From Alterinioella nitratireducens (GTDB lineage: Bacteria; Pseudomonadota; Alphaproteobacteria; Rhodobacterales; Rhodobacteraceae), in NCBI RefSeq assembly GCF_013155465.1, contig NZ_JABJVX010000002.1:430001-494000 (forward strand): a DNA stretch of 64,000 nucleotides. Reading direction: 5' to 3'. Positions 10,903 through 19,163 of this stretch are shown here, one piece after another. Position 1 is the stretch's first letter, and each line of letters opens with the position of its first letter. The position numbers and the translations under genes were made by a program. The notes under the pieces were generated by a model. It did not search any database and was not told the origin of the DNA. It was given only the letters and a program-made list of their open reading frames with translations.

Positions 10903-13900
10903 TCAGAGTAGATGAATGATTGGCTGCGTATCACACACATCCCTCGCAATTTCGACAACATGCCGGTGATGAGTCAGGTAGATTGCTTGACCGCTCCGTC
11001 CGATCCGCTCCATGAGACGGCACGCGGCACGCGTTCGATCCTCATCGAAGGTCTCGAAAACATCGTCACAGAAGAAGGGCAGCTGAACGCCCTGTGCTAC
11101 CATTTGCTCGTAGGCCGCCGCGCGCAGCGCCAGATAGAGTTGGAACCTCGTTCCCTTCGACATGTCGCTGATCTGCTTGGGGGTGCCGTTCGCATCGATC
11201 GCTAACAAGATTTCAGCCGCACCGTCCGGTTGCGTCAGCAGCTTCTGGTAGGCGCCATTCGTGAGCTCCGCAAATGCACGCTCCGTGGCTGCCATCATGT
11301 CGCTCCGATGCCTGTCGCGATAGCGGCGGATGGCGTCTTCGGCGAGGCGCAGACCGAAGTCCCACTCCAGGTAGTTAAGAACCGCCTCTTCAATCTGAAT
11401 CTGCAACGTGGCGCGCCGCTCGACCAGTTCCGCGATCTCTGCGCCGCCGGTGACATTGCCGAGGTCGCGTTCAGCATTCGCCCGCGCTACGGTCGCGGTG
11501 GACATCCGCTCTTCTGCGAGGTTGAGATCGGTCTCTAGCGACAACGCCTTCGCCTCGAGTGTTGTAGCGGTTTCATCGGCAAGTAATTGGCGGGCTTCCT
11601 CGACCCTCCGCAGCGAGAGGTCGTCAAGGATCTGCCGTTCGAGTTCAGCGACTCGTTCTCTTTTTACGATGACGTCGAGGCCCTTGCCCACAGCGGTCCG
11701 CAGAGCGTCAATAGTGCTGGTAGCCACCGTCTCCGGGAACACCGCACCAAGTTCCAACACTTTCCTGTCGATGTCTTCGAGCTTCGCCTCGAGTTCCGTT
11801 CGCCGAGTTGCACCCTCCTCAAGCCTAGTGCCGAGCTCCTCGTGCTGTGATTTGTCGGCCTGCGCTTGTTCTGCGAGCTCCCGCAGGCGCCGGAACGTGT
11901 CGAGAGGGTCGTTCTCCGCGATGCCGAAACGTACACCAAGGGCGCTGCAGGCTTCCATGAACCGGCGTTGGTCGTCCTGCATCGTGTCAACCTGACGTTC
12001 GGCTTGTCGTCGCTTCTCGTTATGCTCGCGTAGTTCGCGCAGCTGCCCGAGACCGGCGGCAAGTTGCTCGGGTGAGAGCGTCTCGCCGAAAAGCTCATGT
12101 ACCTTTGCGCTCCAGGCCGCAGCAGTCCTCTCGGCGGTGTCCTCAAGGACTCCCTGTTCGCCTTGCCGGCGTTCGAGATCCTCCTCGAGGGCGGCGGTCT
12201 TGTCTGAGGCTGCCCGCACCTCTTCCTGGTGGCGCCGTTCGTTTTCGGCAAGACGCCGCGCGGCGAGCAACGCTGCATCCAATGTCGGGGTCTCCAAAGC
12301 GACGAGGGGCGTGAGTGCCTGACGAAGCTGCTCTGCCCGATCCAGCGTCTCCCGGTGGTGTTCGACAAGCCTGTTCCGTTGCCGCTCAGCGGTTATGGCT
12401 TTGCTGTGTAGCGCAACCCAGTCCGAAAAAGCCGAAGGGGAAAGCGCCGGAAGCCCGATTTGCGAACATAGAACGTGGACTTGGCTCTCGAGCCCTCGTG
12501 CCAGCTCGGCGAGCCCATCGTGCTGTTCCCGAGCCGTCGTCGCGCGTGCTTCCGCGTCCGCCAGATCCTGCAGGAGCTTTCGCAGTTCGCCGAGCTCGCT
12601 GGCGTGGGCGAGACGCGCCGCGTTGATGTCGTCCACCGTTTTCATCGCCGGCGCAAAGCTGTCGGCGCTCTCGCAAGTCAATGTCTCGCGATGCGCTTGC
12701 CACAGGGCGTCACGTCGGGCCCGGGCCTCCTGTTCCTCTTCGTCACTGGCAATCCTTGCGTCTTCCGAGAGCCGGGTGGTTTTCGCCTTCACGGCGGCGA
12801 TGTCCTCGTCCAAACTCTCCAGCCTGTCGTCAAAGCGTCCGAGCTTCTCCGCCAGATCGGCATGGCGTTGGGCAGTGTCTGCTGCTGTCGATGGATCGGC
12901 CGGGCAGGCCGGGAGGGCGCTGAAGGTGCATGCACCTATGGCGAGCGCGTCGAGCGCCTGCTCCAGCGCCGTGTCGGCAGACGCGATGGCTTGTGTCGCC
13001 GTGGCGACTGCTGGTGCAAGTGCATCGACGTCGAACCGCTTGAGCAGATCCACTAAACCCATCTGCGGCGGAGCTCCCAGCAATGATTGATGAGCCTTCC
13101 GGGCTTGCTCGATGCGGGTCTGCAAGCCCGCGATCTCGCGTTGCTCGGTCTCCCAGGCCGCGGCGGCGTCTCGCATCTTGTCACGCAGGCCTTCAAGGAT
13201 GGCAATTTCTCCCGGAGACGTGACAAGTGCGGTGACATCGCAATCTTCGGGTGCCCCCAGATCCTGAGCGATGCGTGCCATGTCCGAAAGAGCCTCCTCA
13301 TGGGCCCGTTCGCGTCTGGGAAGGTCCAGCACCGCCGTTTGCATCCGGCTGCGCAGTTCGTCCAGATCGTCCAACTGCTCGCCGAGGGCCAGGCGGTCCG
13401 CGTCTATGACCAGCACGGCGCGCGCCGTTTCCGCATCGTCAAGTTCGTCCCGCAGCCGCTGCAACTCGGCATCCGCCTGTCCCCGGTCGGTCCTCATAGT
13501 GACCAGATCTTCGGGATTGATGTCGATCCGCTCGGGATAGTCGGCGTAGTCGGCGATCTCGTCCGTGAGGCGGTCCATCTCACCCAGTTTGGGCAGGGCC
13601 CGGCGTAGCGCGGCAATCTGCGCCTGTTCGGTGCGAAGCTCGTCCCTTGCCTCCCGAGACTGCGCCTCTTCCCCCTTGGCGGCCTGAAGCGCATCCTTCA
13701 GCTTGCGCCATGCGTGGGCGCTGACATCAAGGTTGCGGATGTTGGTCTCGACCTCGCCTAGCTCGCGCTTCAGTTCCGCGACCCGAGTGGTACTGGCGCG
13801 CTTTTTGTAGAGGCTGCTTGCCTCGGCCCGCGCCTGTTCGAGAACGGCATTGAGGTCTGCGACACCAGCCGCCGCGGAGAAAAGCAATCGGCCGATATCG

Positions 13901-14328
13901 CCTCGCGCGCTGGCGATGTCCTCACCGCCTTTTTCGATGGTGTCGTCGTCGAGGCAAAGCAGGCTGCGGTAGTCGTCGAGCGACAGCCCGCCGAGGTGCG
14001 AGGCGATCGCGGTCTCGGGCAGGGCCGCGTCGGCCTCTCCCCTGAGGTTGCCGCTGCGAGACGGCAGTCGCGTGAGCAGGCGGGTTTCGCCTCCGATGTC
14101 GAGCAGACCGGAAACGCGAAGATTCTGTCGCTGGTGCTGAAACCCATAGGGCTCCCGATGGGGAAAGCCGTAGAGAAGACGCAGATAGGCTTCCATTGTT
14201 GTGGTTTTGCCGGCTTCGTTTGAGCCGTAGATCACATGGAAATCCGAAGCCTGACCGGCTTTCCCGAAATCGAGGACCTTGCCCGTGAAATGACCAAAAA
14301 AGTCGAGAGAGAGCCGCTCGATCCGCAT
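10903..14328 (-). CDS. Rad50/SbcC-like coiled-coil ATPase (YhaN type)
   Basis: A 1141-residue SMC-like ATPase with the split ABC layout of the YhaN/AAA_27 family. Walker A is GSNEAGKTTT (35-44). A long central region, rich in Glu, Ala, Arg and Leu heptads, should form coiled coils. The C-terminus has the signature-like SKGTRFQLYLALR and Walker B LPFFCDDVFETFD. Such proteins pair with an Mre11-like nuclease to process DNA ends. The partner gene is immediately upstream, and the two overlap by one base (stop and start share ATGA at 14328). It is compact compared with SbcC and may be a defence or repair factor of the island. Confidence 0.85.
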   Translation of the reverse strand: MRIERLSLDFFGHFTGKVLDFGKAGQASDFHVIYGSNEAGKTTTMEAYLRLLYGFPHREPYGFQHQRQNLRVSGLLDIGGETRLLTRLPSRSGNLRGEADAALPETAIASHLGGLSLDDYRSLLCLDDDTIEKGGEDIASARGDIGRLLFSAAAGVADLNAVLEQARAEASSLYKKRASTTRVAELKRELGEVETNIRNLDVSAHAWRKLKDALQAAKGEEAQSREARDELRTEQAQIAALRRALPKLGEMDRLTDEIADYADYPERIDINPEDLVTMRTDRGQADAELQRLRDELDDAETARAVLVIDADRLALGEQLDDLDELRSRMQTAVLDLPRRERAHEEALSDMARIAQDLGAPEDCDVTALVTSPGEIAILEGLRDKMRDAAAAWETEQREIAGLQTRIEQARKAHQSLLGAPPQMGLVDLLKRFDVDALAPAVATATQAIASADTALEQALDALAIGACTFSALPACPADPSTAADTAQRHADLAEKLGRFDDRLESLDEDIAAVKAKTTRLSEDARIASDEEEQEARARRDALWQAHRETLTCESADSFAPAMKTVDDINAARLAHASELGELRKLLQDLADAEARATTAREQHDGLAELARGLESQVHVLCSQIGLPALSPSAFSDWVALHSKAITAERQRNRLVEHHRETLDRAEQLRQALTPLVALETPTLDAALLAARRLAENERRHQEEVRAASDKTAALEEDLERRQGEQGVLEDTAERTAAAWSAKVHELFGETLSPEQLAAGLGQLRELREHNEKRRQAERQVDTMQDDQRRFMEACSALGVRFGIAENDPLDTFRRLRELAEQAQADKSQHEELGTRLEEGATRRTELEAKLEDIDRKVLELGAVFPETVATSTIDALRTAVGKGLDVIVKRERVAELERQILDDLSLRRVEEARQLLADETATTLEAKALSLETDLNLAEERMSTATVARANAERDLGNVTGGAEIAELVERRATLQIQIEEAVLNYLEWDFGLRLAEDAIRRYRDRHRSDMMAATERAFAELTNGAYQKLLTQPDGAAEILLAIDANGTPKQISDMSKGTRFQLYLALRAAAYEQMVAQGVQLPFFCDDVFETFDEDRTRAACRLMERIGRSGQAIYLTHHRHVVEIARDVCDTQPIIHLL

Positions 14329-15554
14329 CAGGGAGTAGCTCCCTTCATTCGCGCAAGGATCCGTTTTGCGCCGGCTTCTGCGAGACGCCGCGCAAGCTGG
14401 TCCATTGCAGCTTCATCAGGTAACAGCTCGGCACGCCGTTGCGGCGCCATCTCCTGCAGAATGCCCTCAATCTCAGCACGGCAGTTTTCGGAAAAACTGG
14501 GCTCCTCGCTGATGGTTTTCATGATCTCAGCCAATTCGTCCGTGGCGCTGTGCCCGGGCTCTGCGGTGTCGGACAGGTCGAACACGACCTTCTCCAGCCA
14601 AAGCCTGCCCGTCTCCCGAGCATATTGCGCCGCGGCCTCTTTCCAGACGTCCTGATCGCGCAGAACCTGCCAACGACGCCGCGTGCGACCGGTCAGTTGC
14701 AGACGGATCACGGCGCTTTCCGACACCAGGTTTCGCGCCGTGTCTCGTAGGGTCCGTCTAAGCATATCGCGCAGGGCGTCGTCGCTGTCGGTATCCGTGG
14801 CGTCGATCTGGAGGTGCAGGAACTCGACGGCCGAGGTCGGCACTTCTTCGATCTCGATTGCCTTGTCGATGGTCAACAGCGTGGCGGATTTCGGACCGGG
14901 CTCGCCGATATCGCGTCCCTGGGGTGTTCCGGGCATCACGACCCATGGAGCCTTGGAGTGGACCTGCCGGCGGTGAACATGCCCCAGCGCCCAGTAGTCG
15001 AAGCCGGCATCTGTCAGGTCTCCAACCGTACAGGGTGCGTAAGGATCGTGGCCCTCTGCGCCCGCGAGGGAGGTATGCAGTATCGCGATGTTGACTGCGC
15101 CTTCGACTGGCGCCGGGAACTTTGGCAGCAAACTTTCCGGGGCATGACGGTTGGCGAAGCTGACGCCGTGGATCCAGACGTCTTCCGCGAGCTGCACCTT
15201 GCAGCCGCGCCCGTCAAAGACATGAACGTTATCAGGCAAGGTCAACTCGCCGGTGAGAGGGTTCTCGGCGTCGTGGTTGCCCTTGATATAAAACACGCGG
15301 ATCCCGTGTTCGCGCAGCCGCTCCAGTTGTAGCGTCAGAAAGCTGGCGGTCCGGGCGCTACGTTCTGCCCCATCGAACAGATCCCCTGCAATCAGAAGCG
15401 CGGCCACATCTTCGGCAAGCGCGATGTCGATGATCCTGGTGAGCGCGGTGCGGCTCGATGTCCGGACCCGATCCCGCAGCTCGGGATCGCGAAGCGCGAG
15501 GGACCTCAACGGGGAGTCGAGGTGCACGTCCGCTGTGTGAAGGATCTTTGTCAT
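14328..15554 (-). CDS. Mre11/SbcD-like metallophosphatase exonuclease (YhaO type)
   Basis: A 408-residue calcineurin-like phosphoesterase. The metal-binding motifs appear in order: DVHLDS (D9, H11), GDLFDG, GNHDAENP, a later ILHTSL and WALGHVHRRQ. This set is typical of the SbcD/Mre11/YhaO family, which degrades DNA from ends in a manganese-dependent way with its coiled-coil ATPase partner. It is the promoter-proximal gene of the minus-strand operon. A divergent XRE repressor gene starts 126 bp away, so the shared intergenic region probably controls both directions. Confidence 0.87.
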   Translation of the reverse strand: MTKILHTADVHLDSPLRSLALRDPELRDRVRTSSRTALTRIIDIALAEDVAALLIAGDLFDGAERSARTASFLTLQLERLREHGIRVFYIKGNHDAENPLTGELTLPDNVHVFDGRGCKVQLAEDVWIHGVSFANRHAPESLLPKFPAPVEGAVNIAILHTSLAGAEGHDPYAPCTVGDLTDAGFDYWALGHVHRRQVHSKAPWVVMPGTPQGRDIGEPGPKSATLLTIDKAIEIEEVPTSAVEFLHLQIDATDTDSDDALRDMLRRTLRDTARNLVSESAVIRLQLTGRTRRRWQVLRDQDVWKEAAAQYARETGRLWLEKVVFDLSDTAEPGHSATDELAEIMKTISEEPSFSENCRAEIEGILQEMAPQRRAELLPDEAAMDQLARRLAEAGAKRILARMKGATP

Positions 15555-15632
15555 GAATTTGCTTCCAGTCCCGTAAGTGACATCCCGCTTCGCTGTTGAT
15601 CCTTTTCGGACTAAGGAGTATCAACTCGCATA

Positions 15633-15654
15633 TCCGCGAACAAGCGGATTGACA
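15633..15654. promoter_or_regulatory. inverted repeat beside a TTGACA box between divergent genes
   Basis: TCCGC and GCGGA (15633-15637 and 15644-15648) form a short inverted repeat with a 6-bp spacer. It directly abuts a consensus -35-like TTGACA at 15649-15654. It lies in the 125-bp gap between the YhaO-like gene and the XRE gene. An operator for the adjacent XRE protein is plausible. No convincing -10 box at 17 bp spacing was found, so the promoter is not settled. Confidence 0.4.
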
Positions 15655-15679
15655 GGGAGAAGCACGTGATGGACCGCAT

Positions 15680-16006
15680 ATGTCTGCTGACAGTGTGACC
15701 TTCGGCCAGGCGATATCGAAGGCCCGCAAGGCACTCGGCCTCAGCCAGAAGGAGCTCGCAGCGCGCGTGAAGAAGGAGGAGAGCGGCGGGTCGATTTCCC
15801 CGCAATACCTCAACGACATCGAGCACGACCGGCGCAGCCCCAGCTCAGGGCATCTGATTCGTCAGTTCTCCGGGATCCTGAACATCCCCGAGGATTATCT
15901 ATTCGCGCTGGCCGGGCGCCTGCCGGACGACCTTCGTACGGACGCGTCCGATCCGGACAAGGTGGTCAAGGCTTTTGCCAATTTCAGAAGGACATTGAAG
16001 GAGTAG
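15680..16006 (+). CDS. XRE-family HTH transcriptional regulator
   Basis: A 108-residue protein with an N-terminal Cro/CI-type helix-turn-helix: FGQAISKARKALGLSQKELA, then the recognition part SPQYLNDIEHDRRSPS. The rest is short and contains no enzyme domain. Such proteins bind operators near their own gene. It is followed after 11 bp by an ImmA/IrrE protease gene, a classic repressor-antirepressor pair in which the protease cleaves the repressor after DNA damage or another signal. It could control the divergent nuclease operon, the downstream unknown genes, or the prophage. Confidence 0.85.
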   Translation: MSADSVTFGQAISKARKALGLSQKELAARVKKEESGGSISPQYLNDIEHDRRSPSSGHLIRQFSGILNIPEDYLFALAGRLPDDLRTDASDPDKVVKAFANFRRTLKE

Positions 16007-16017
16007 GGAGGTGCCGC

Positions 16018-16740
16018 ATGGTGAAGATGATCCCCGACAACATGGGACGTTTCGCGCGGCGGCCCTTCTATCAGGAGCGTGAGCTCGACAATGAGTGCGA
16101 GCGGCTGATCGGTGAGCTCCTGCTGAAGCGCAGGGGGAAGATCGCGTATCCGGTGGACACCGAGGATCTGGAAGTCTTGATCGAGATGCACGACGCCGAT
16201 CTCGACAGCTGCGCCGATCTCTCGTCCTATGGGGACGATGTAGAGGGCGTCACCGAGTTCTTCCCCGATCGCGGCCCGAAGGTTTCAATCTCGGACCGGA
16301 TCGCCGCAGACGATCGGCGCGAGAACCGACTGCGCACGACCCTCACCCACGAGTTCGGGCATGTGAAGTTCCATGGGCCCCTGTGGGCCGAGAAGTTCGC
16401 GACTGGCGACATGCTGGAGCGCGGCGTCAACGCCAACAAGGCGATCTCCAAGCGCGACAACATGCTGAACGCGCCTAAAACGGACTGGATGGAATGGCAG
16501 GCCGGCTACATCAGTGGAGCACTTTTGATGCCGGCGACGCCCGTCCGGCGGCTCGTTTCGGACTATTGTAGCCCGCGCGAACTGCACGGTGATATCCACA
16601 AGGACTCGGACCATGCTGGCAACCTGGTGCAGTTGTTAGTGAAGCAGTTCGCTGTATCCGAAGAGGCGGCGCGCATCCGGTTGCTCAAGCTGAACCTGAT
16701 CAAGACAGTGCTCGGCTCAGCCTCACTCTTCGACCGATAA
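16018..16740 (+). CDS. ImmA/IrrE-family metallopeptidase
   Basis: A 240-residue protein with the zinc metallopeptidase motif HEFGH (residues 111-115), preceded by LRTTLT and followed by VKFHGPLW, as in ImmA and IrrE (DUF955). Family members cleave partner repressors. The late segment WMEWQAGYISGALLMP is also typical of this family. Its ATG lies 11 bp after the XRE stop, with GGGAGGTG as ribosome site. The substrate is most likely the adjacent XRE protein, by analogy with ICEBs1 ImmA/ImmR. Confidence 0.85.
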   Translation: MVKMIPDNMGRFARRPFYQERELDNECERLIGELLLKRRGKIAYPVDTEDLEVLIEMHDADLDSCADLSSYGDDVEGVTEFFPDRGPKVSISDRIAADDRRENRLRTTLTHEFGHVKFHGPLWAEKFATGDMLERGVNANKAISKRDNMLNAPKTDWMEWQAGYISGALLMPATPVRRLVSDYCSPRELHGDIHKDSDHAGNLVQLLVKQFAVSEEAARIRLLKLNLIKTVLGSASLFDR

Positions 16741-16772
16741 TCGCAAATCCGCAGAGGCGCGTATTTTTTCGA

Positions 16773-16800
16773 TTGACTCCGCTCTGCCGCGCGATACGCT
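16773..16800 (+). promoter_or_regulatory. possible promoter for the 16848 gene
   Basis: TTGACT at 16773-16778 and TACGCT at 16795-16800 are spaced by 16 bp, about 48 bp before the GTG start. The -35 is good and the -10 is weak. It would allow the two unknown genes to be expressed apart from the XRE-ImmA pair. Confidence 0.35.
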
Positions 16801-16847
16801 GAAAAGCAGATCAGCCGATCTATGGAATCAGCGCAAGGAGAATCAGC

Positions 16848-18035
16848 GTGACTGCTCTGTCTGCACTTCTTCGCAAGACGCCCGGCGAGGCGCTTCGCGA
16901 ATACTTCGACCGGCCGGAAATCGGCCTCCCCACCGATTTCGACTGGACGGTTCCGGAGGAACATCTGCCTGGGCCACTCAAAGGTGCCATCGAAGACATG
17001 TCGCGGCGCCAGCGCGACCGGATCCTCAACGATGCCGAGCGCGTCACTGGGCTTGCTGACGAGCCGGGGCAGGCTGCGCTCTACAGTGTTGCCGAGGACC
17101 CCGCGTATCTTGACGGGCTCGCGAACCCGCACGCGCGGGCGCTCTGGATGTTTATCAATGCGCAGGACCACTTCCGCCATGCCGAGGAAGTTCGCTTTAC
17201 CGAGGACCAGCGGCGCGGCCGGATGTGGGCGGGCTACATGACCGAGCCTGGACATGACGTTCAGCGTGATGGAGCGGCCCGTCATGCCTTCGTCTCGGCG
17301 ATCAAGGAGTTTTCTGGCGCCGCCCATGCACATGTCGACATCTTCGACCGGGTCAGGACGACCCACGAGGGCGACGAATGCGACCTCGTGCAGGTGACAA
17401 TCTACCGCGAGGGGCGTCCCGACGATCTGCTCCGCTTCGACGAAAACGGAGCGCTCGTGCGTCAGGCCTATCGGCCGGTATTCGAGGCAGCGGTGACCTA
17501 TGAGCCCGCAAACGGCGGTATCGAGGTGATCGCCAACGACAAGCTGACGCGGATCGAAATGGTCAAGGCGGCGGTGACACACCTCCTTGGCATCGAGTTC
17601 AAGGAGAACCGCCTGCCGCTTCGCTGCTACGATCTGTCCGTGCTTCTGACGCCCTATGACTTCCCGGTCGATCCGGAGGACGGAATCGAGGGCGTCGAGG
17701 TGCGCGAGCTACGCCTCATGCCAATCGACGACAGCAGCCGCCGGGTGACGCTGGAGAACATGGCCCGAGCGGACGGCACCATCTGGTCGATGGCGGAAGA
17801 ATTGTTCGAGGATCGCACGCCCTTGCGCGACGGGTTTGTCATCACACGGGCGAAACTTGCGGTGAAACTTGCCAAGCGCCCGGGGGGCGACAGGCGGCGC
17901 ACACTGACCCTTGCGATCACCTGGCCGCATGGCTGCAACCTGAAGGATCGCACTGCGACCGAGCAAATGATCGGCGAGAAATATCTCCGGCGATGGGGGA
18001 TCCTGGTCGATGACCTGCAGCTCTTCGAGGATTGA
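16848..18035 (+). CDS. unknown 395-residue island protein
   Basis: I do not recognise this protein. It is soluble-looking, acidic and without membrane segments or obvious enzyme motifs. The start is GTG at 16848 with AAGGAG 7 bp upstream. An N-terminal helical part (about 1-130) precedes a region rich in beta-strand-like stretches and short charged turns (about 150-395). It overlaps the next gene by 26 bp, so the two are probably translationally coupled and may form a complex. The position next to XRE-ImmA and the nuclease operon suggests a role in island defence or regulation, but this is inference from location only. Confidence 0.6.
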   Translation: MTALSALLRKTPGEALREYFDRPEIGLPTDFDWTVPEEHLPGPLKGAIEDMSRRQRDRILNDAERVTGLADEPGQAALYSVAEDPAYLDGLANPHARALWMFINAQDHFRHAEEVRFTEDQRRGRMWAGYMTEPGHDVQRDGAARHAFVSAIKEFSGAAHAHVDIFDRVRTTHEGDECDLVQVTIYREGRPDDLLRFDENGALVRQAYRPVFEAAVTYEPANGGIEVIANDKLTRIEMVKAAVTHLLGIEFKENRLPLRCYDLSVLLTPYDFPVDPEDGIEGVEVRELRLMPIDDSSRRVTLENMARADGTIWSMAEELFEDRTPLRDGFVITRAKLAVKLAKRPGGDRRRTLTLAITWPHGCNLKDRTATEQMIGEKYLRRWGILVDDLQLFED

Positions 18036-18954
18036 TCTCGCTGCCCGCCGACTGCTGTCGTCCATCGCCGGGACCCGTGATGCGCGGGTCTCGGCCATGG
18101 CGTTGGCGCACATGCGTGGCGCAGGCACGGTGTTAATCGATGCCGGACTGCTCGTGCAGCGCGGCGGCGCGATGTCCGTAGTCGCAGAAGACGATCTGGA
18201 CGACAGCCCGATCTCCGTCATCGTCCACCCGGTCACCGGCCAACATGGGCATCTCGGCAACGCGACTTGGCAAGACGAGCGCGCGAGCGAACGCCGCCGC
18301 GTATATGCACTCGACATGGCGGCAGTAGCTCGGCGGGTGGTCGGCCAGCTCGATTGCACGCTTAGTGACGATCCCGTGCCGTACCTCGACGGCGTGGTGC
18401 TGGATTTCGGGACGGCGCGGTTGCCGAGGCGCAGGGCGCGCGTCGGCATCTGGGTCGCGCGCGGTCTGACAGCGCCAGCGGCTTTCGCGGAATTACGTCA
18501 AGTTGTAGCGCAGCGTCCGCCGGACGGCCTTCGTTTGGTCATCTTCCTGGACCGGCTGGATCGTCATCGATTACGATTCATCCGAGGTCATGAACTCGTC
18601 GGGCTGGCGGACGTGGTCGATCATGAGGATGGCCTTGCCGTCTCTCCGGAAGTTCTGGCTGCCCGCCTGATGAAGGGCCCGTCGCACCAAGGTCCTGTCT
18701 GGGTGTCGGGCGATGGCGGGGTGCTGATCGTGCACGGCAGATGGCACGAGTTCACCGGAGGCAAGCAGAAGATCGCCGTTGCGATGCTCGCCGAGGCGTG
18801 GCTGGACGGCGATCCGGTACTGACTGTCGCACGCGTGCTCGAGGAGGCCGAGTGCGGCGCGTCCGTGAAGCGGTTGAAGGACCTCTTCGGTGGCCATCCC
18901 ACTTGGCGCGAGGTGATCAGGGAAAATGGAACCAGTTGTTGGCTAGAAGTGTGA
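18010..18954 (+). CDS. unknown 314-residue protein with possible C-terminal DNA-binding fold
   Basis: Not recognised. The ATG at 18010 lies inside the end of the preceding gene (26-bp overlap). The C-terminal 70 residues (about 240-314: GGKQKIAVAMLAEAW, then TVARVLEEA and KRLKDLF) have the helix pattern of a winged-helix domain followed by a beta hairpin. That could bind DNA, but no family can be assigned by eye. The middle contains LRLVIFLDRLDRHRLRFI, an ordinary alpha/beta strand-helix unit. It ends 209 bp before the convergent gene at 19164. Confidence 0.55.
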   Translation: MTCSSSRIDLAARRLLSSIAGTRDARVSAMALAHMRGAGTVLIDAGLLVQRGGAMSVVAEDDLDDSPISVIVHPVTGQHGHLGNATWQDERASERRRVYALDMAAVARRVVGQLDCTLSDDPVPYLDGVVLDFGTARLPRRRARVGIWVARGLTAPAAFAELRQVVAQRPPDGLRLVIFLDRLDRHRLRFIRGHELVGLADVVDHEDGLAVSPEVLAARLMKGPSHQGPVWVSGDGGVLIVHGRWHEFTGGKQKIAVAMLAEAWLDGDPVLTVARVLEEAECGASVKRLKDLFGGHPTWREVIRENGTSCWLEV

Positions 18955-19163
18955 CGTACCAAGCTGGATAAGTCATTGAACATAAAGTAATGTGCCAAGA
19001 AGTATTGGCCCTCGCCATAACGTCGCGACCCTGCGCTTTGAGTATTCGACCCGTCGCTCCGAAGGTCGTGCGTCGCATGGGTGGAGCCGCCGCTCGCTGG
19101 AGGCGGAATAAGCGTTCATGATGCGGAGGCGTTCCGTCAATGGGGGTTGGCTAACTAACTGCA

